From Cryptomeria japonica (Eukaryota > Streptophyta > Pinopsida > Cupressales > Cupressaceae): a stretch of DNA of 64,000 nucleotides. A model generated the notes under the pieces. The model saw nothing but the letters and a program-made list of their open reading frames with translations, searched no databases and was not told the DNA's origin. Location: assembly GCF_030272615.1 (NCBI RefSeq), contig NC_081413.1:19538285-19602284 (forward strand). The letters run 5' to 3'. Position 1 is the stretch's first letter. Each line of letters starts with the position of its first letter. Of this stretch, positions 47,197 through 58,185 are shown in pieces. Position numbers and translations under genes: made by a program.

Positions 47197-48845
47197 ATGA
47201 TGAAGAAAGAAGCTCCAAAGTTCAATAGGGAAAACTAGAGAATTTGGAGTGATATGATGAAGATCTATATCAAGAGTCTAGGAAGCCAATATTGGGAATA
47301 TATTATTACTAAATATAACTTTCCTAGTGGGATTTTGTTAGATGATCAAAAGAAGGAGCAACAAGAGAATAATCAAGCATTGGAGGCCATTATCGGTTCC
47401 TTTTCTGATTCAAAGTATGTTGATGTCCATGGATTGGAGACTTCTTATGAGGTGTGGAAAAAACTTAAGGATAACTATAGTGGTGATGAACATGTTAAGA
47501 TTGCCAAAGAAGAGAGTCTGAGAGGTAAATTTGATGATATGCGGAAGGTTGATGGAGAGAACATTCAATAGTATGGTCAGAGGATCAAGGAGATAGTCAA
47601 TGAGATCAAAAGTGTTGGTGGTATAGTGGAAGATAGCACAGTGGTTAGCAAGGTGTTGAGAACCCTTCTACTAGTCTACGCTATCCTGGTTGCAGCCATT
47701 CAAGAACTCAAGTCTATTGATAAATCAAAGGTAACTATTGACTCTATCACTGGTAAACTAACTGCTTTTGAATTAAATGGTTATGATGGAAGTATTCAGA
47801 AATTAGAGTATGCATTTAGAGATTTAGTTTCAAACCCATCGGTAAGGAAAAGCAGAGAAGCTAGTTACAGTCACGAGTCTAGATCCAGTAGAGAGGTTGA
47901 TGATGAAGATAGTCTAATTGAGCTTGAAGCATTGTTGGCCAAGAGGTTACCTAGAGGTACCAGTAAGTATAGAGGTAAATTACCTTTGAAGTGTTTTGCA
48001 TGTAACCAGATTGAACATATTGCTGCTAATTGTCCAAATAGAGATAATGAGCAAAAATGAGAAAAGTTTTAAAAGTACAAAGGCAAAGACAAAAGTGGTT
48101 GTCTCATTGTTGTGGATGGAGGAATTACATATGAGGAATCTAAGGAAGATGCAAATGAGGACATTGTATTTATGGCCACTAAAGAAGATACATCAGATCA
48201 TAAGGCTTTAGTCTCTTACATGGATAGTTTTGATGATTGGATTATAAACAATGGTTGTTCACACCATATGATTGGTGACCAAAGTAAGTTTCTTACTTTG
48301 AAGGAATTTGATGGAGGTGTTGTGAGATTTGGGAATGACTCACTCTGCATGGTAAAAGGAAAGGGAACCATCTCTTTGAATGGAAAGAGAAGTGTAGATG
48401 ATGTCTACTAGGTTGAAGGATTGAAACACAATCTTTTGAGTGTTAAACTCAATGACAAAGGCTATCCACTAAAATCCAAGAATTGGATGTGCAAAATCTA
48501 TGGAAGCAAAGGTGAACTGATTGCAATCGGCAAGAAGACAAAAGGTAACTTGTTTCACCTAAGTTCTAAATTCAACAATTTTTTAATTACAAAAGTAGAA
48601 GATATTTGGATTTGGCATAAGATATTTTGTCATGTGAACTTTGATAATATTGTAAAAGTTAGTAAGTCCAAATTAGTAAAAGGTTTTCCCTAGTTGGACT
48701 AACCGATGAATGCTCTGTGTAAGGAATGTTCATTAGGGAAGATGACATCCTCAACTTTCAAGAGAAAATATTTCTCAGCAGAACATTTACTAGATTTGGT
48801 TCATACTAACCTTTGTGGACTAATAAGGACTAGAAGCATTCAAGG
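47197..48845 (+). pseudogene. Copia Gag-protease-pre-integrase, truncated and interrupted
   Basis: One frame runs without shifts from ATG 47197, but with stops near 47236 (TAG where W is usual), 47569, 48058, 48067, 48409 and 48691. Gag shows TSYEVWKKLKDNYSGDEHVK and LRGKFDDMRK, then the zinc knuckle CFACNQIEHIAANC (about 47995-48036). The protease motif reads WIINNGCSHHMIGD, with N-N-G instead of the catalytic D-S-G, so it would be inactive. The pre-integrase part is WHKIFCHVN ... CKECSLGK. The frame ends where the gypsy element inserted at 48846. Confidence 0.88.
48841..48845. other. Likely target-site duplication CAAGG (left copy only)
   Basis: The five bases before the gypsy LTR at 48846. 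The right copy would lie beyond the window, so this is a prediction. Confidence 0.4.
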
Positions 48846-49159
48846 TGTAGACGTCTAAAAATGGTCAATGCTTGCGGAGTCATACTTTAACATTGGCACA
48901 TTGCCTTATTTTAGGGTTTTTGCGTCGCATTAACATTTCTTCTATGTTGCGCACTTGGTCTTTATCATTTGCGAGCATCGAGTCCTTCTTCTGCATTCTT
49001 CATTTGTCTCGCTTTCAAATTTGGTCTTGTCGATAATAATCTTCAGTCATGATTTTGGTTGATGTTATCCTGTCATATCAATGTGAGTGCTCATTTGGCA
49101 TATTTTGACATCACCAATTCGACTTCATTTTGGACATCGTCAATCCTAATCGATGATAG

Positions 49160-49580
49160 AATTAGGGTTTTGTCCTCTTGTCAATCTTGTCATCTTGCGA
49201 TTGATTCATCATCGATCTTTATCAACTTGTCAATCTTGTCATTTTGTGATCAATTTGTCATCAATCTTGTCATCTTGCGATCGATTCGTCATCGATCCTT
49301 ATCAACTTGTCAATCTTGTCATTTTGCGATTGATTCATCATCGATCCTTGTCCTCTTGTCAATCTCATCAATTTTGTGATCGATTTGTCATTGATAATTG
49401 TCCTTTTCAATCTTGTCATGTTCCGATCGATTCGTCATTGATCCTTCTCCTCTTGTCAATCTCATCAATTTTGCGATCGATTTGTCATCGATCGTTGTCC
49501 TTGTCAATCTTGTCATTTTGTGATCAATTTGTCATCGATTGTTGTCCTTTTTCAATCATGTCAATTTGGATCAATTAGTC
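49160..49580 (+). repeat. Tandem repeat in the LTR, about 60-bp unit
   Basis: About seven imperfect copies of CTTGTCAATCTTGTCATTTT, then GCGATCGATTCGTCATCGAT. GATCGATTCGTCATCGATC includes ATCGAT palindromes. Short ORFs across it are repeat artefacts. Confidence 0.88.
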
Positions 49581-50203
49581 ATTGTTCCTCATCAATTGGT
49601 GCCTATCAATTTGATCTCTTTATCAATCTTGGTCAATTTGTCAACCAATCTCAATCATTTATCAGCATTGGTCCTTTGTCAATCAAAATCATGATCGAAT
49701 CGACATTAATTTCTTGTTGTCTTGACCTAATTCCTTGTCCTCTTATTTCTAGGATTTTATGATTTATTCATTTAATCTTGATTGTCATTTTCCCTCTAGG
49801 TTAAATAATTTATTTATTTATCCTAAGTCTTCTTGTCACAATTAAATATTTATTTAATTGGCTAATTAATTCCCTCTCTTTTTGTGAATTAATTAATGAA
49901 TGAAAAGTTATTAATTAATTCACCTAATTTCCTAATTTTTATCAATTTCTAATTTCTTAATTTCCAATTCATCATTTCTAACCTAATTTTCTAATTTCTC
50001 CTAATTTCTATTTCTAATTTCAAATTTTTGTCATAAAATCTTGCATAGCAATTTGTCATAATTTGTCATAAATTGTCATAATTTGTCATAACACCTTGCA
50101 TAGAAATTTGTCATACACTTGTCATAATTTTGCTATTCTTGATTTGAATTTCCATTCGAATCAATTTCATGCTAATCTTGTCATCTCTCCAATTTGTCTA
50201 TAA

Positions 50204-50214
50204 ATTGGATGATT
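50204..50214 (+). promoter_or_regulatory. Putative TATA box of the LTR promoter
   Basis: CTATAAATTGG about 350 bp before the LTR end; motif match only. Confidence 0.4.
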
Positions 50215-50570
50215 TTCTTCAATCAAGAATCTAATCACATTATCAGATCTAATCACATTTTTAGAGAATCAATCACACTTCTAGTTCCTTACGCTATCAT
50301 CTCATCTTGTCAATCTTGCTTTCATACTATGCTTGTGCACTTGTAGGTGAGATCCACAAACACACTAATTTGAAGGAGAAAGAAGAACAATGGAGAATTC
50401 TGGAGGAGATATTCACATTTGTAATGGTTTGCATCTGGTTTGAATGTCTTATTTTTAATATCTCTATTGAATGTTTTTAGGACTTCTTTCATTGCAATCT
50501 AGTTTTTGTGATTGAGCTAGTTTAATGTTTATATTGCTTTGATGGTTTCCAAATTCCTATCTACATTAAT

Positions 50571-50589
50571 TGGTGAACCCGATGTGAAC
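50571..50589 (+). other. Primer-binding site
   Basis: TGGTGAACCCGATGTGAAC follows the LTR end after a five-base spacer. The element at 54085 has the same site with one change (GACG for GATG). I do not assign the tRNA. Confidence 0.75.
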
Positions 50590-52520
50590 CTACCATTTAA
50601 CCATGCTTTTGAGTGCCTTTTGAGCTGATTTGCAGGTGAAAACCCAAGAAACAGAGAAATTCAGACCTTTCTGGACACTCTTGCGCCTATGCAGAAGGGA
50701 TCTACGCTTGTGTAGCTTAGATCTGTGCCTATGTAGCTAAGATCTGCGCCTGTGTGAGGCTAGAAACAGGGGTAAAAATAGTTGTTTTCACTTGCAAGTT
50801 TGTTTGTTTGCAATTTGTTTCTTGCATTATGGTTTTTTTGGTACTAATTCTCTATGCAGCATCTTGGCGTTACGTGTGACAAAGACGAAGAATACAACTA
50901 CTAATGAATCTCATGCAGGACGCAGTCAAAGACTCACATTTAAAAACAACATTTTGCTTGCAAATTTTTAAAGTAGTTGCACATTTTGTTTCCTAAAGGA
51001 TAATGATTACCATGCATGCTTTCTTTGTTTTCAATTTGATTGTGTGTTTTAAGCCTTAGAATTGGGCTTGCCTCTCGATTTGCCTGGCACTTCGCATAGG
51101 CATTGGTGAGAGGGAATGACCCTAAGTGGTGACGGGCTAAAACCAAGCTATTCTGAACCACTCTAAATAACTGTGGATGCAATGAAAGTTGTAGACAATA
51201 GGTGCTGGAATGGTATTGCGACGATTTATTCGCCAGATCAATACCCACCCGAATGGATGCCCTTACTAGAATCTCCGGTTTTGTAAAGGCAAAAATCCTT
51301 CTATCTGTTGGCTCAGGAATTATGATACATGCATGCCGAAGACACCTCTCATGTACTCCTTAGTTAGAGATAGCAAGTTCTTGGGAAGTGATGCCCCTTG
51401 AACTTGAAGCTTGGTATGCCCAAGAAGTGAGTGCACTGTAAGGGGGAGCCAGTGCTACCAAGCGTCTAGCTATCTGGCTAAGTGTTGTATTTTATGGTTA
51501 GTGGATTCAATAGATATTGCCCTTGCCAGCCATAGGATTTGTTGTAAATGTGCTTGATTGTCTTGGGTCAAAGTCAAACAAACATTTTGTCTTCCATTAT
51601 TGTCAAAGGTTAAATTAAAAAAAATAATACTTTCAAAAGCGCTCATAATCAACTTGGATTTTCAAAATCAATAACCTTCAAATTCAAAATCAAGATCCAA
51701 ACAAAAGTCCAAATTTGTCCAAGTATTCATCCAACATTTGAACATGGCTTGTCAAAACATAGAATGTCTTTGTTTCAAAATTCATGTCACTTTAGGCTAG
51801 GTTTTGCATAGTCCCACTTAGGTCCTAGGGCATATGGTCATCTCCGTTCATTTTAGTCCTTTTCATTGCAAGCGTCCTCATTTTGCACTTAGGTTTAAAA
51901 TCATTTCATTAAGTTTGCATTTCATTGTCATATCCTAAGTCATTGTCATAGTCATTGCCTTCTTACATTTAGTCTCAGGAATTGGGTTTGTCAAACTTGA
52001 GAAAATCAAAACTTTGGATAATACCCTAAGTTGTTGTTAGGAAGTCTAGACCTTATCAAACTTTTGTCTTTTTGTCATCAATATCATTTTTGTCAAACCT
52101 AGCTTAGTATCTAAGCATATAGGTGAGACATTGTCAATTTGTCCTATTGTCATTTGGTCCTTTGTCCTTTAAGGTCTTGGCTTCATATCAACTTCCCAAG
52201 GTTGAGTCTTTAGGTTTGCATTCCAAAAAGTTTGTCAAAATCTTCAAAAACAACAAAAAAATAGGTTGCATTACCATTGCTTAAGATTGCATATCATTTC
52301 CAAAAATTCTTGAAATAATAACAAAAAAATAGGTTGCACTTAGTTGCATAACATTATCAAACCATAGAAACTCAAAGGTCCAAAGCAAGGTCACATTTTC
52401 ATTGCATTTCGTTGCATCTAGTTGTCATTCCAAAAATTCAAAAAGTCCAAAAACATTAAGTTGCATTGTCATCCTTTTAGGTTACATTTGTCAATCCCAT
52501 TAGTTGCATTGCATAGTGAC
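50590..52520 (+). other. 5' leader, untranslated, with conserved segment
   Basis: It holds GCGCCTATGCAG / GCGCCTGTGT-type repeats at 50690-50760 and a conserved segment at 51090-51545 that matches the reverse complement of 28110-28530. TTGCATT / TTGTCATT-rich sequence follows up to 52500. No convincing ORF. Confidence 0.65.
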
Positions 52521-53516
52521 ATGTTTGTTGAAATGAGGTCTCAACCTTCTTACGAAGCCATGTCATCACAATTGAGAAATGAATCATGTCAATCCAATCT
52601 CTACATGTCTCAAAACTTGGATCAAACTTATCATAATGATGTAAATGTCCAAATACAAAACCTAGAGGAGAAACTAGCTCAAGGAAAAGAGATTTTGGAA
52701 CAAAAAGTGAAAAACAATGAGAAGAATAGATCACAAATGTCCAAAATGTTTCAAAAATTTCCAGGTCAAAATCCAAAAATTGAGCCAATTGATGTAAGAT
52801 CTCTTATTGAACGATCAGACATACTAGCTCTCCTCTCACAAATAGAGATGATGAAACAATTTCAAGAAAAGAGACAACAACATTATGTGCCTTCACAACA
52901 AGAACAAGGTGTTTACGATCAATCAGATTTTCAACCATCACAACCAATTGTTCAACATTTCCAACAGACACAACCAATTGTCCAACATTTCCAACCAACA
53001 CAACCAATGGTCCAACATATACAACCAACACAACCAATGGTCCAATTTCAACAATATGTCCAACCAACTATACAATGTCCACAAATAGTTCAACCAATGG
53101 TGGAATATCAACTAGTTCAATCAACATATCAATGTCAACAACCACAACTAAACATTCAAGAATAAAGGTTGCAGCACACACCAAGCCAAGTTTCAAACAT
53201 GTCGAAACAATTGAACCAAGTCCAATATCAAAACATGACATCTAACCAAAAACAAGTTCAAATTCCAGATACAACCATGTCAAAACCTCGAAAGAAAGGT
53301 GGCTTTATTGCAAGGCTCTTAAGGAACCTACCAAGTGAGTTCTTTGAAGAAGATCAAGATAATACAGTTATGTCTAGCAATGCCTCATCCCCCCACAAAC
53401 AAATTGACTCTCCAGTGGCATCTATCCCTACACCTTTAGAAGTTTCCCAAGAACCTTCCATATTGTCATCATCAAACAATACACCAAGGATGAAATTATC
53501 CAAGGGCTATCCATAA
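52521..53516 (+). pseudogene. Gln/Pro-rich ORF, possible Gag-like N-terminus
   Basis: From ATG 52521 the frame reads MFVEMRSQPSYEAMSSQL, then a coiled-coil-like LEEKLAQGKEILEQKVKNNE, a basic-acidic stretch, and tandem QPIVQHFQQT / QPMVQHIQPT repeats (52930-53060). A TAA at 53163 interrupts it; the same frame continues to 53516 with PRKKGGFIARLLRNLPSEFF. No Retrotrans_gag core or zinc knuckle is recognisable. It occupies the place of gag in the element. Confidence 0.6.
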
Positions 53517-53581
53517 TTGATTGCCAAGATAATCTAGTTCATGATGCACATCCTTGTCATGTTTTAGAAATACAAGACCCA

Positions 53582-54084
53582 ATGCCTTCATGCACTTTAT
53601 TGCCATTACTTGTTTTAGAGGACCCCATTCGAAGTCCCTCTTCCTCATGTTCAAGCATTGATTCCCTGCCAGAATCCACTACAAATGTTCAAAGTGCATT
53701 TCCTTCATGTCAAAACATTAATCCCTTGCCAAAATCCTCCATGCATATCCAAAGTCCAACCTCAATTCAAGAGGATAATTTAGAGCATGAAGAAATGTGT
53801 CTTGAAATAGATCAAGATCAAGATCTCGAAACCTTATCATCCCATCCAATTGTTTACCAGGACCCCATGTTCCCAGACACTCATGATGATTCCCCTATTC
53901 TTGTCCATCCTATCCAAAGTCCTATTGACACTCCATTCCTTGAGCAAGATCAAGATATCCCAGTCCTTCCAATCCCAAATGATCCTCTTCCATTTCATGA
54001 AAAAAATGTCCTTTCAAATCCCATTGACATTCCACTTCCTAAGAAAGATCAAGATACCCCTTCCATCCTTTCCGATGATCCCAT
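53582..54084 (+). pseudogene. Pro/Ser/Asp-rich ORF, first half, split by an inserted element
   Basis: The open frame is low complexity (DPIRSPSSSCSSIDSLPES, DQDQDLETLSSHP) and breaks at the CCCAT duplication before the LTR at 54085. The matching frame resumes at 61857 after the inserted element and runs to 62670. It is in a different frame from the preceding ORF. No domain is recognised. Confidence 0.65.
54080..54084. other. Target-site duplication CCCAT (left copy)
   Basis: CCCAT recurs at 61852-61856 after the right LTR. Confidence 0.93.
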
Positions 54085-54239
54085 TGTAGCGTCCTAAAAT
54101 TGCGACACTTGCAATTTTGACTGCATTTCGGTCTTCACGATGGCGACGCAAGATGCAACCTGAATGGAGACCCTGAAACCTGATTATGACACTGAAAACT
54201 GCATTTTCTTGCACCCTGGCCTGAACCTCCTTTGCACCC

Positions 54240-54335
54240 TGCTGTCCCGGGAGGTGGGACCAGAGTGCCCAGCGCCCTGGTCCCCAGGACCATGGCGCCC
54301 AGCGCCCTGGTCCCTGGGTCCTATTTTGGCCCCAG
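54240..54335 (+). repeat. GC-rich repeat in the LTR (two units)
   Basis: About 31-bp units of GCGCCCAGCGCCCTGGTCCC plus CAGGACCATG. Each contains CTGGTCC and GGACCA as an inverted pair. The 3' LTR has one more unit (60775-60870), explaining the 31-bp length difference. Confidence 0.88.
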
Positions 54336-54437
54336 TCTCCTAAGGGGTCTCGGGTCTTTTTGTTTGCAATTTGGAAATTATCATTTCCTGGTCGGCCTAA
54401 GGTCGGGAAAATCAGTCTATCAGCCCTAAATGACAAG

Positions 54438-54445
54438 TATATAAA
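54438..54445 (+). promoter_or_regulatory. Putative TATA box of the LTR promoter
   Basis: GTATATAAAC, repeated in the other LTR at 60987-60994. Motif match only. Confidence 0.5.
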
Positions 54446-55305
54446 CTACATTTTCCTCTTTCATTCGACATGATGGAAAAGGCGTGGAAACTATACTCAA
54501 GCATTCAAGAATTCAAGCATTCCTTCAAGCAATTGATCATTTCAAGTCTCCATTCAAGGCTAAGTGTTGCATTCAAGACAAGGATTCAACCATTGAAGAG
54601 GAGATCACATACTACTACAACATACAACATACAACATCTAAACCTTCGCACATAAGGATACAAACATCCTTAGAACAAGGTATTAGTACTTGTTTTACAG
54701 TCATTTACATTTACAGCTCTTGCTCATTTCTTGGTTAATTCCAAAACTGGGGTTTGACCTAAAGGCAAACCCCTAATCCCTAACCCCCCAATCGTCTTCG
54801 CTTTTCTGTGTGTAGATTGCAGGTACGCGGCTGAAATTGAAGATCTGGAATCCTTGTGCAGAGACGAACAGATCCCCCTTCGTTTCGCGGATTTTTCGGA
54901 GGACCGTGGCGCCGGGCGCCATCGTCCCGACAACTTTTGCTCAAATTTGCAGGACAGCGCCGTATCGACATTTTACTGCTAATTCCAGGTCCGCAGCTTC
55001 ATACTATATCCCTATCTCAGTTTATAAGCGAATCTTTCTCACTTTCTACGCATTCCTAGCTTAATTCCTCTATGCACATTCTTTACAAAAGAGGGTAGCC
55101 TTGCTGTCTTAACCCTTGAAACTCATTTAGCATCCAATCTTGTATTGCGTGGGATTGGATCTTGTAGGTTTCAACCCCTCTTTTGAATGTAAAGTCTCTC
55201 CCCTAAGTGAAAACCATCAACCCTAGTGAATCTCCCTTCTCTCTCCTTGGAGTTGGAAGAGGGGAGAGCAACTAGGGTTCGATCGCGATTTTCCGCTTTA
55301 CATTT

Positions 55306-55324
55306 TGGTGAACCCGACGTGAAC
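55306..55324 (+). other. Primer-binding site
   Basis: TGGTGAACCCGACGTGAAC, three bases after the LTR end. Confidence 0.8.
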
Positions 55325-56475
55325 ATCCTTTCTGATTTTTCATGCTTAGATCTGAAAAAATTGATTACATTTCCATGTTTGATCTTTTGCAAAATTTTAG
55401 AGGTGATTGCATAAAAACCCTAAAATTTCTTTTTAGTAATTAAGCTTGTGAAATGTTTAAATGTTAATGCTTGTTTCAGATCTATCCTTCTATTACAAAT
55501 TATCAATTCATATCTATGCTTTAATTTTGAAAATTAAGTGGTTAAGTGTCAAAACCCTAATTTTTGAAACCCTTTTGATTCAACTTTTGACTGACAATTT
55601 CACTGATCAAAACATCTCCAAATCAGCTGTAACTTTGGATTCCGCAATAAAATCACAATATCTTTCATCCCTAAAAATTTGGAAAAAAGTTACGAGGACC
55701 GTGTGCACTCCGAGCGCCATCGTCCCCGACATTTTTTCCGAAATTTCGGGTGCGAGATCTTACTGTATTTTCCTGCTAAAATCCAGAATTTTGGCTGATT
55801 TTATCAATTTTAACACCTTCAAAATTACAGTCAAAGTTGGTCTTGTGATTGCTTGGATTAAGGCTTTTAAACATTCAAAAATCATTGAAACTAAAATTTT
55901 GTGTCAAAATTGTGTTCTTACTGTCCTAAATCTGAAAAATGTGTTAACATTCATTAAAAATTTCACTGCTTTATTCAAATTCTTGCATTTTGTGACTTTT
56001 GAAATTAAGTGCTTAATTACAACAACTTTGATTTCCGCTTTCAAAATTGAATTTTGCGTGAAATTGAGTCAACTTTTGAATTTCAAAACTTGCATTGCTT
56101 TTGGCATTCCCCCTAAAATCATAAAATTCAAAATTTCAGTTTCCCTCTCTTTTTCAAAATTCAAATTTTGCATTTTTCGACAATCTGGGTAGGGTTCAAT
56201 TTTGAGATTGCAACTTTAATTTGGCCTACCTACAGATCGTAAAACCACTCAATTTTTTCAGATTGGCTTTAAAATCATCATACCTTTCATCCTTGCAAAT
56301 TTCGAAAAAAGTTGCAAGGACTGTGTTGCACTCCGAGCGCCACGGTCCCGGACATTTTTTCTGAAATTTCGGGACATTGTCGTGATTGCATTTAACAGCT
56401 TAAATCCAGAAGATTGGCTGATTTTACTGAAAATTGCTACCTCTAAAATCAAAATTTTCTCTCCTTCTCTAGTGC
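55325..56475 (+). other. 5' leader with an internal duplicated segment
   Basis: About 100 bp near 55657-55755 and 56258-56365 are diverged copies of each other: TTTCATCC, then AAAAAAGTT, then CACTCCGAGCGCCA and CGGACATTTTTT / CCGACATTTTTT. A third relative lies inside the LTR near 54890-54960 (GGACCGTGGCGCCGGGCGCC). A 243-codon ORF at 55461 is Lys/Phe/Ile-rich, crosses one of these copies and is not credible as a gene. Confidence 0.65.
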
Positions 56476-58185
56476 ATGAGTTTTACAACAATAAGCCCTA
56501 CTTACACTATTCCCGTTAGACGAAGCCGTAGAATTAAGTCTTTCCGAGGTTTAATTACCGAGGAGATGGAACCTAATTTGAATAGCCTTTTTAACGAGGA
56601 CATGGGTAATTCCTCTAATCCTCCTAATGATGAAGAATCTCTCCATGAGGTTTCTGAAGAACAAATTTTGAAATTGGATAACCAATTTGATGATTTTCGA
56701 CAATGGATGTCTCAAGAATACCCTGATAGTCCAGCTCTTCCTTTAATTGATATTTTGCGTGGTATTGCACACATCGTGGATTTGAATGTGATGCCTATGA
56801 AGAGTTGTGCCGAAACTTTAGGTTATACACAACCTCCTACACAAGTCAATCATTCTATTCCTTTGATGACTTCTATTGCTAGCATACCTACCTTTACATC
56901 AAACATAATGGCTACTTCTATGCAAGACATTCCCCCTATGATCACTAGTCATGGGGGCAATCCCTCTTCTTCAATTAACCCTATTCCTTCATTCAATCCA
57001 ACTTCTTCATACATTCATTCAATGAGTGTTCCTATTACATCTTCACAAATGAACATGACGCAAGGGGGCAATTCATTTAACCATTCCATTCCTCCTTGTA
57101 GTGTTCCTCCTGTCCAATCATCTCCTATGACTAATTATCATAGGGTCCCACCACCTTACTCTTTGCCTTCTTTCAATAACATAACACCTCCATCTCAATC
57201 TAACACATCTAATATGAACTCTTCGACTGAAGCGACCATTAACAATCTTGCACAAACTGTCTCTTCTTTACAGCAACAAATTGCCTCTATGCATCAATCT
57301 AAGTTTAGTGTGCCCACATTTGATGTTGCGAGCCCACTTTCTCTTGACATTGTTCGAGCTATTCCTCCTAAACATGTTGAAATTCCGCATTTGGAGCTTT
57401 ATAATGGTAAGGGCGATCCTCTAACACATGTTAAGACCTTTCAAACAATCTGTACTGATTTTGCTTATGACCAAAGGTTGCTTGCAAAACTGTTTACTAG
57501 AACATTAAGAGACAAAGCCCTACAATGGTATTGCTCGTTGCCTTCTTATTCTATTACTTCTTTCGAACAACTTGCAAATGCTTTCATTCAACAATTTCAA
57601 AACAATATAAGTCCTAAAGTTACTTTGATTGATTTAATGCATTGTAAACAAGGTGTTAAAGAAAAAGTGACTGATTTCATTGGTAGATATAAGCATTTGT
57701 ATGCTCAAATTTCTTTTCCAGTGCCTGACAATGACATTCAAAGAATCTTTATTTCTAATTTACAAAAAGATATTCGAGACAAACTTCTGTTTTCTGAGTT
57801 TACTTCTTTCCAACAGTTGTGTGCAACTCTTCACAATTATCAACTGACTGTGAGTCAAATGGAACAATCACATCCTATGGCTCCGAGTGATAAGGGTGAT
57901 AGCAGTCAACAACCATTTGGGAAGTTTAAACCGAACAGAGATTCCATCAAATTCAATGAAAACATCATCAACAACAATGTGAATGCAGCATCAGGTGTGC
58001 CTCCTATTTCTAAATTTTTCAAGAAAGAAAGAAAGAATACTCCTTTGAATGAATCATTGTATAGTATTATGAATAAGTTATTGGAACAAAATGTGCTTAC
58101 TCTTCCTCCTATAAGGCAAATTGATCCTGCAAAGATTACTTCACCTTATTTTGATAACAAAGCCTTTTGTCAATTTCATCGTTAG
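56476..58185 (+). CDS. Gag of the gypsy-type element (569 codons)
   Basis: An open frame begins at ATG 56476 (MSFTTISPTYTIPVRRSRRIK), the first start after the leader. The N-terminal half is Ser/Pro/Asn-rich; a coiled coil NNLAQTVSSLQQQIASM precedes the Retrotrans_gag domain at about residues 300-455: HLELYNGKGDPLTHVKTFQ, LFTRTLRDKALQWYCSLP, FEQLANAFIQQFQNNI, KVTDFIGRYKHLYAQI. It ends with CQFHR and a TAG at 58183; the same frame continues with PGHDTEKC, completing the usual Gag zinc-finger-like motif, so the stop probably replaced a glutamine codon. Gag forms the packaging particle. The domain and length fit plant Ty3/gypsy Gag. Confidence 0.92.
   Translation: MSFTTISPTYTIPVRRSRRIKSFRGLITEEMEPNLNSLFNEDMGNSSNPPNDEESLHEVSEEQILKLDNQFDDFRQWMSQEYPDSPALPLIDILRGIAHIVDLNVMPMKSCAETLGYTQPPTQVNHSIPLMTSIASIPTFTSNIMATSMQDIPPMITSHGGNPSSSINPIPSFNPTSSYIHSMSVPITSSQMNMTQGGNSFNHSIPPCSVPPVQSSPMTNYHRVPPPYSLPSFNNITPPSQSNTSNMNSSTEATINNLAQTVSSLQQQIASMHQSKFSVPTFDVASPLSLDIVRAIPPKHVEIPHLELYNGKGDPLTHVKTFQTICTDFAYDQRLLAKLFTRTLRDKALQWYCSLPSYSITSFEQLANAFIQQFQNNISPKVTLIDLMHCKQGVKEKVTDFIGRYKHLYAQISFPVPDNDIQRIFISNLQKDIRDKLLFSEFTSFQQLCATLHNYQLTVSQMEQSHPMAPSDKGDSSQQPFGKFKPNRDSIKFNENIINNNVNAASGVPPISKFFKKERKNTPLNESLYSIMNKLLEQNVLTLPPIRQIDPAKITSPYFDNKAFCQFHR

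Larger units (their letters stand above)
45760..48845 (+). mobile_element. 5' part of a Ty1/copia element, interrupted by a gypsy element
   Basis: A tRNA-Met-type primer site TGGTATCAGAGC at 47127-47138 is preceded by LTR-like sequence with a CA end at 47124 and followed by gag, zinc knuckle, protease remnant and pre-integrase segment in copia order. The element breaks off at 48845, where the gypsy LTR begins within the segment corresponding to the integrase core (LVHTNLCGLIRTRSIQG). The rest of the element lies beyond the window. Confidence 0.85.
48846..50565 (+). repeat. 5' LTR of the gypsy-type element (1720 bp)
   Basis: It starts TGTAGACGTC, a relative of the TGTAGACACC terminus of the other LTRs, and ends ATCTACA five bases before the primer site. 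It contains a tandem repeat (49160-49580), TTGTCATAA repeats (50030-50120) and a TATA-like TCTATAAATTGG at about 50204. No partner LTR is in the window. Confidence 0.75.
54085..55302 (+). repeat. 5' LTR (left copy, 1218 bp)
   Basis: It starts TGTAGCGTCC, ends GCTTTACA. It contains the GC-rich repeat at 54240-54335, the TATA box at 54438 and a CGTGGCGCCGGGCGCCATCG segment near 54905. Confidence 0.96.

Noticed and set aside
49059-49578. Ser/Ile/Leu-rich ORFs of up to 141 codons
   Set aside because: They follow the 60-bp tandem repeat in the LTR and are repeated units, not a gene.
54838-55064. Overlapping 60-75 codon ORFs with Arg/Pro-rich text
   Set aside because: They recur in the second LTR at 61376-61613 and lie in LTR sequence; no sign of coding.
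55461-56192. 243-codon ORF upstream of Gag
   Set aside because: Lys/Phe/Ile-rich with no domain, lies in the untranslated leader and crosses a duplicated non-coding segment.
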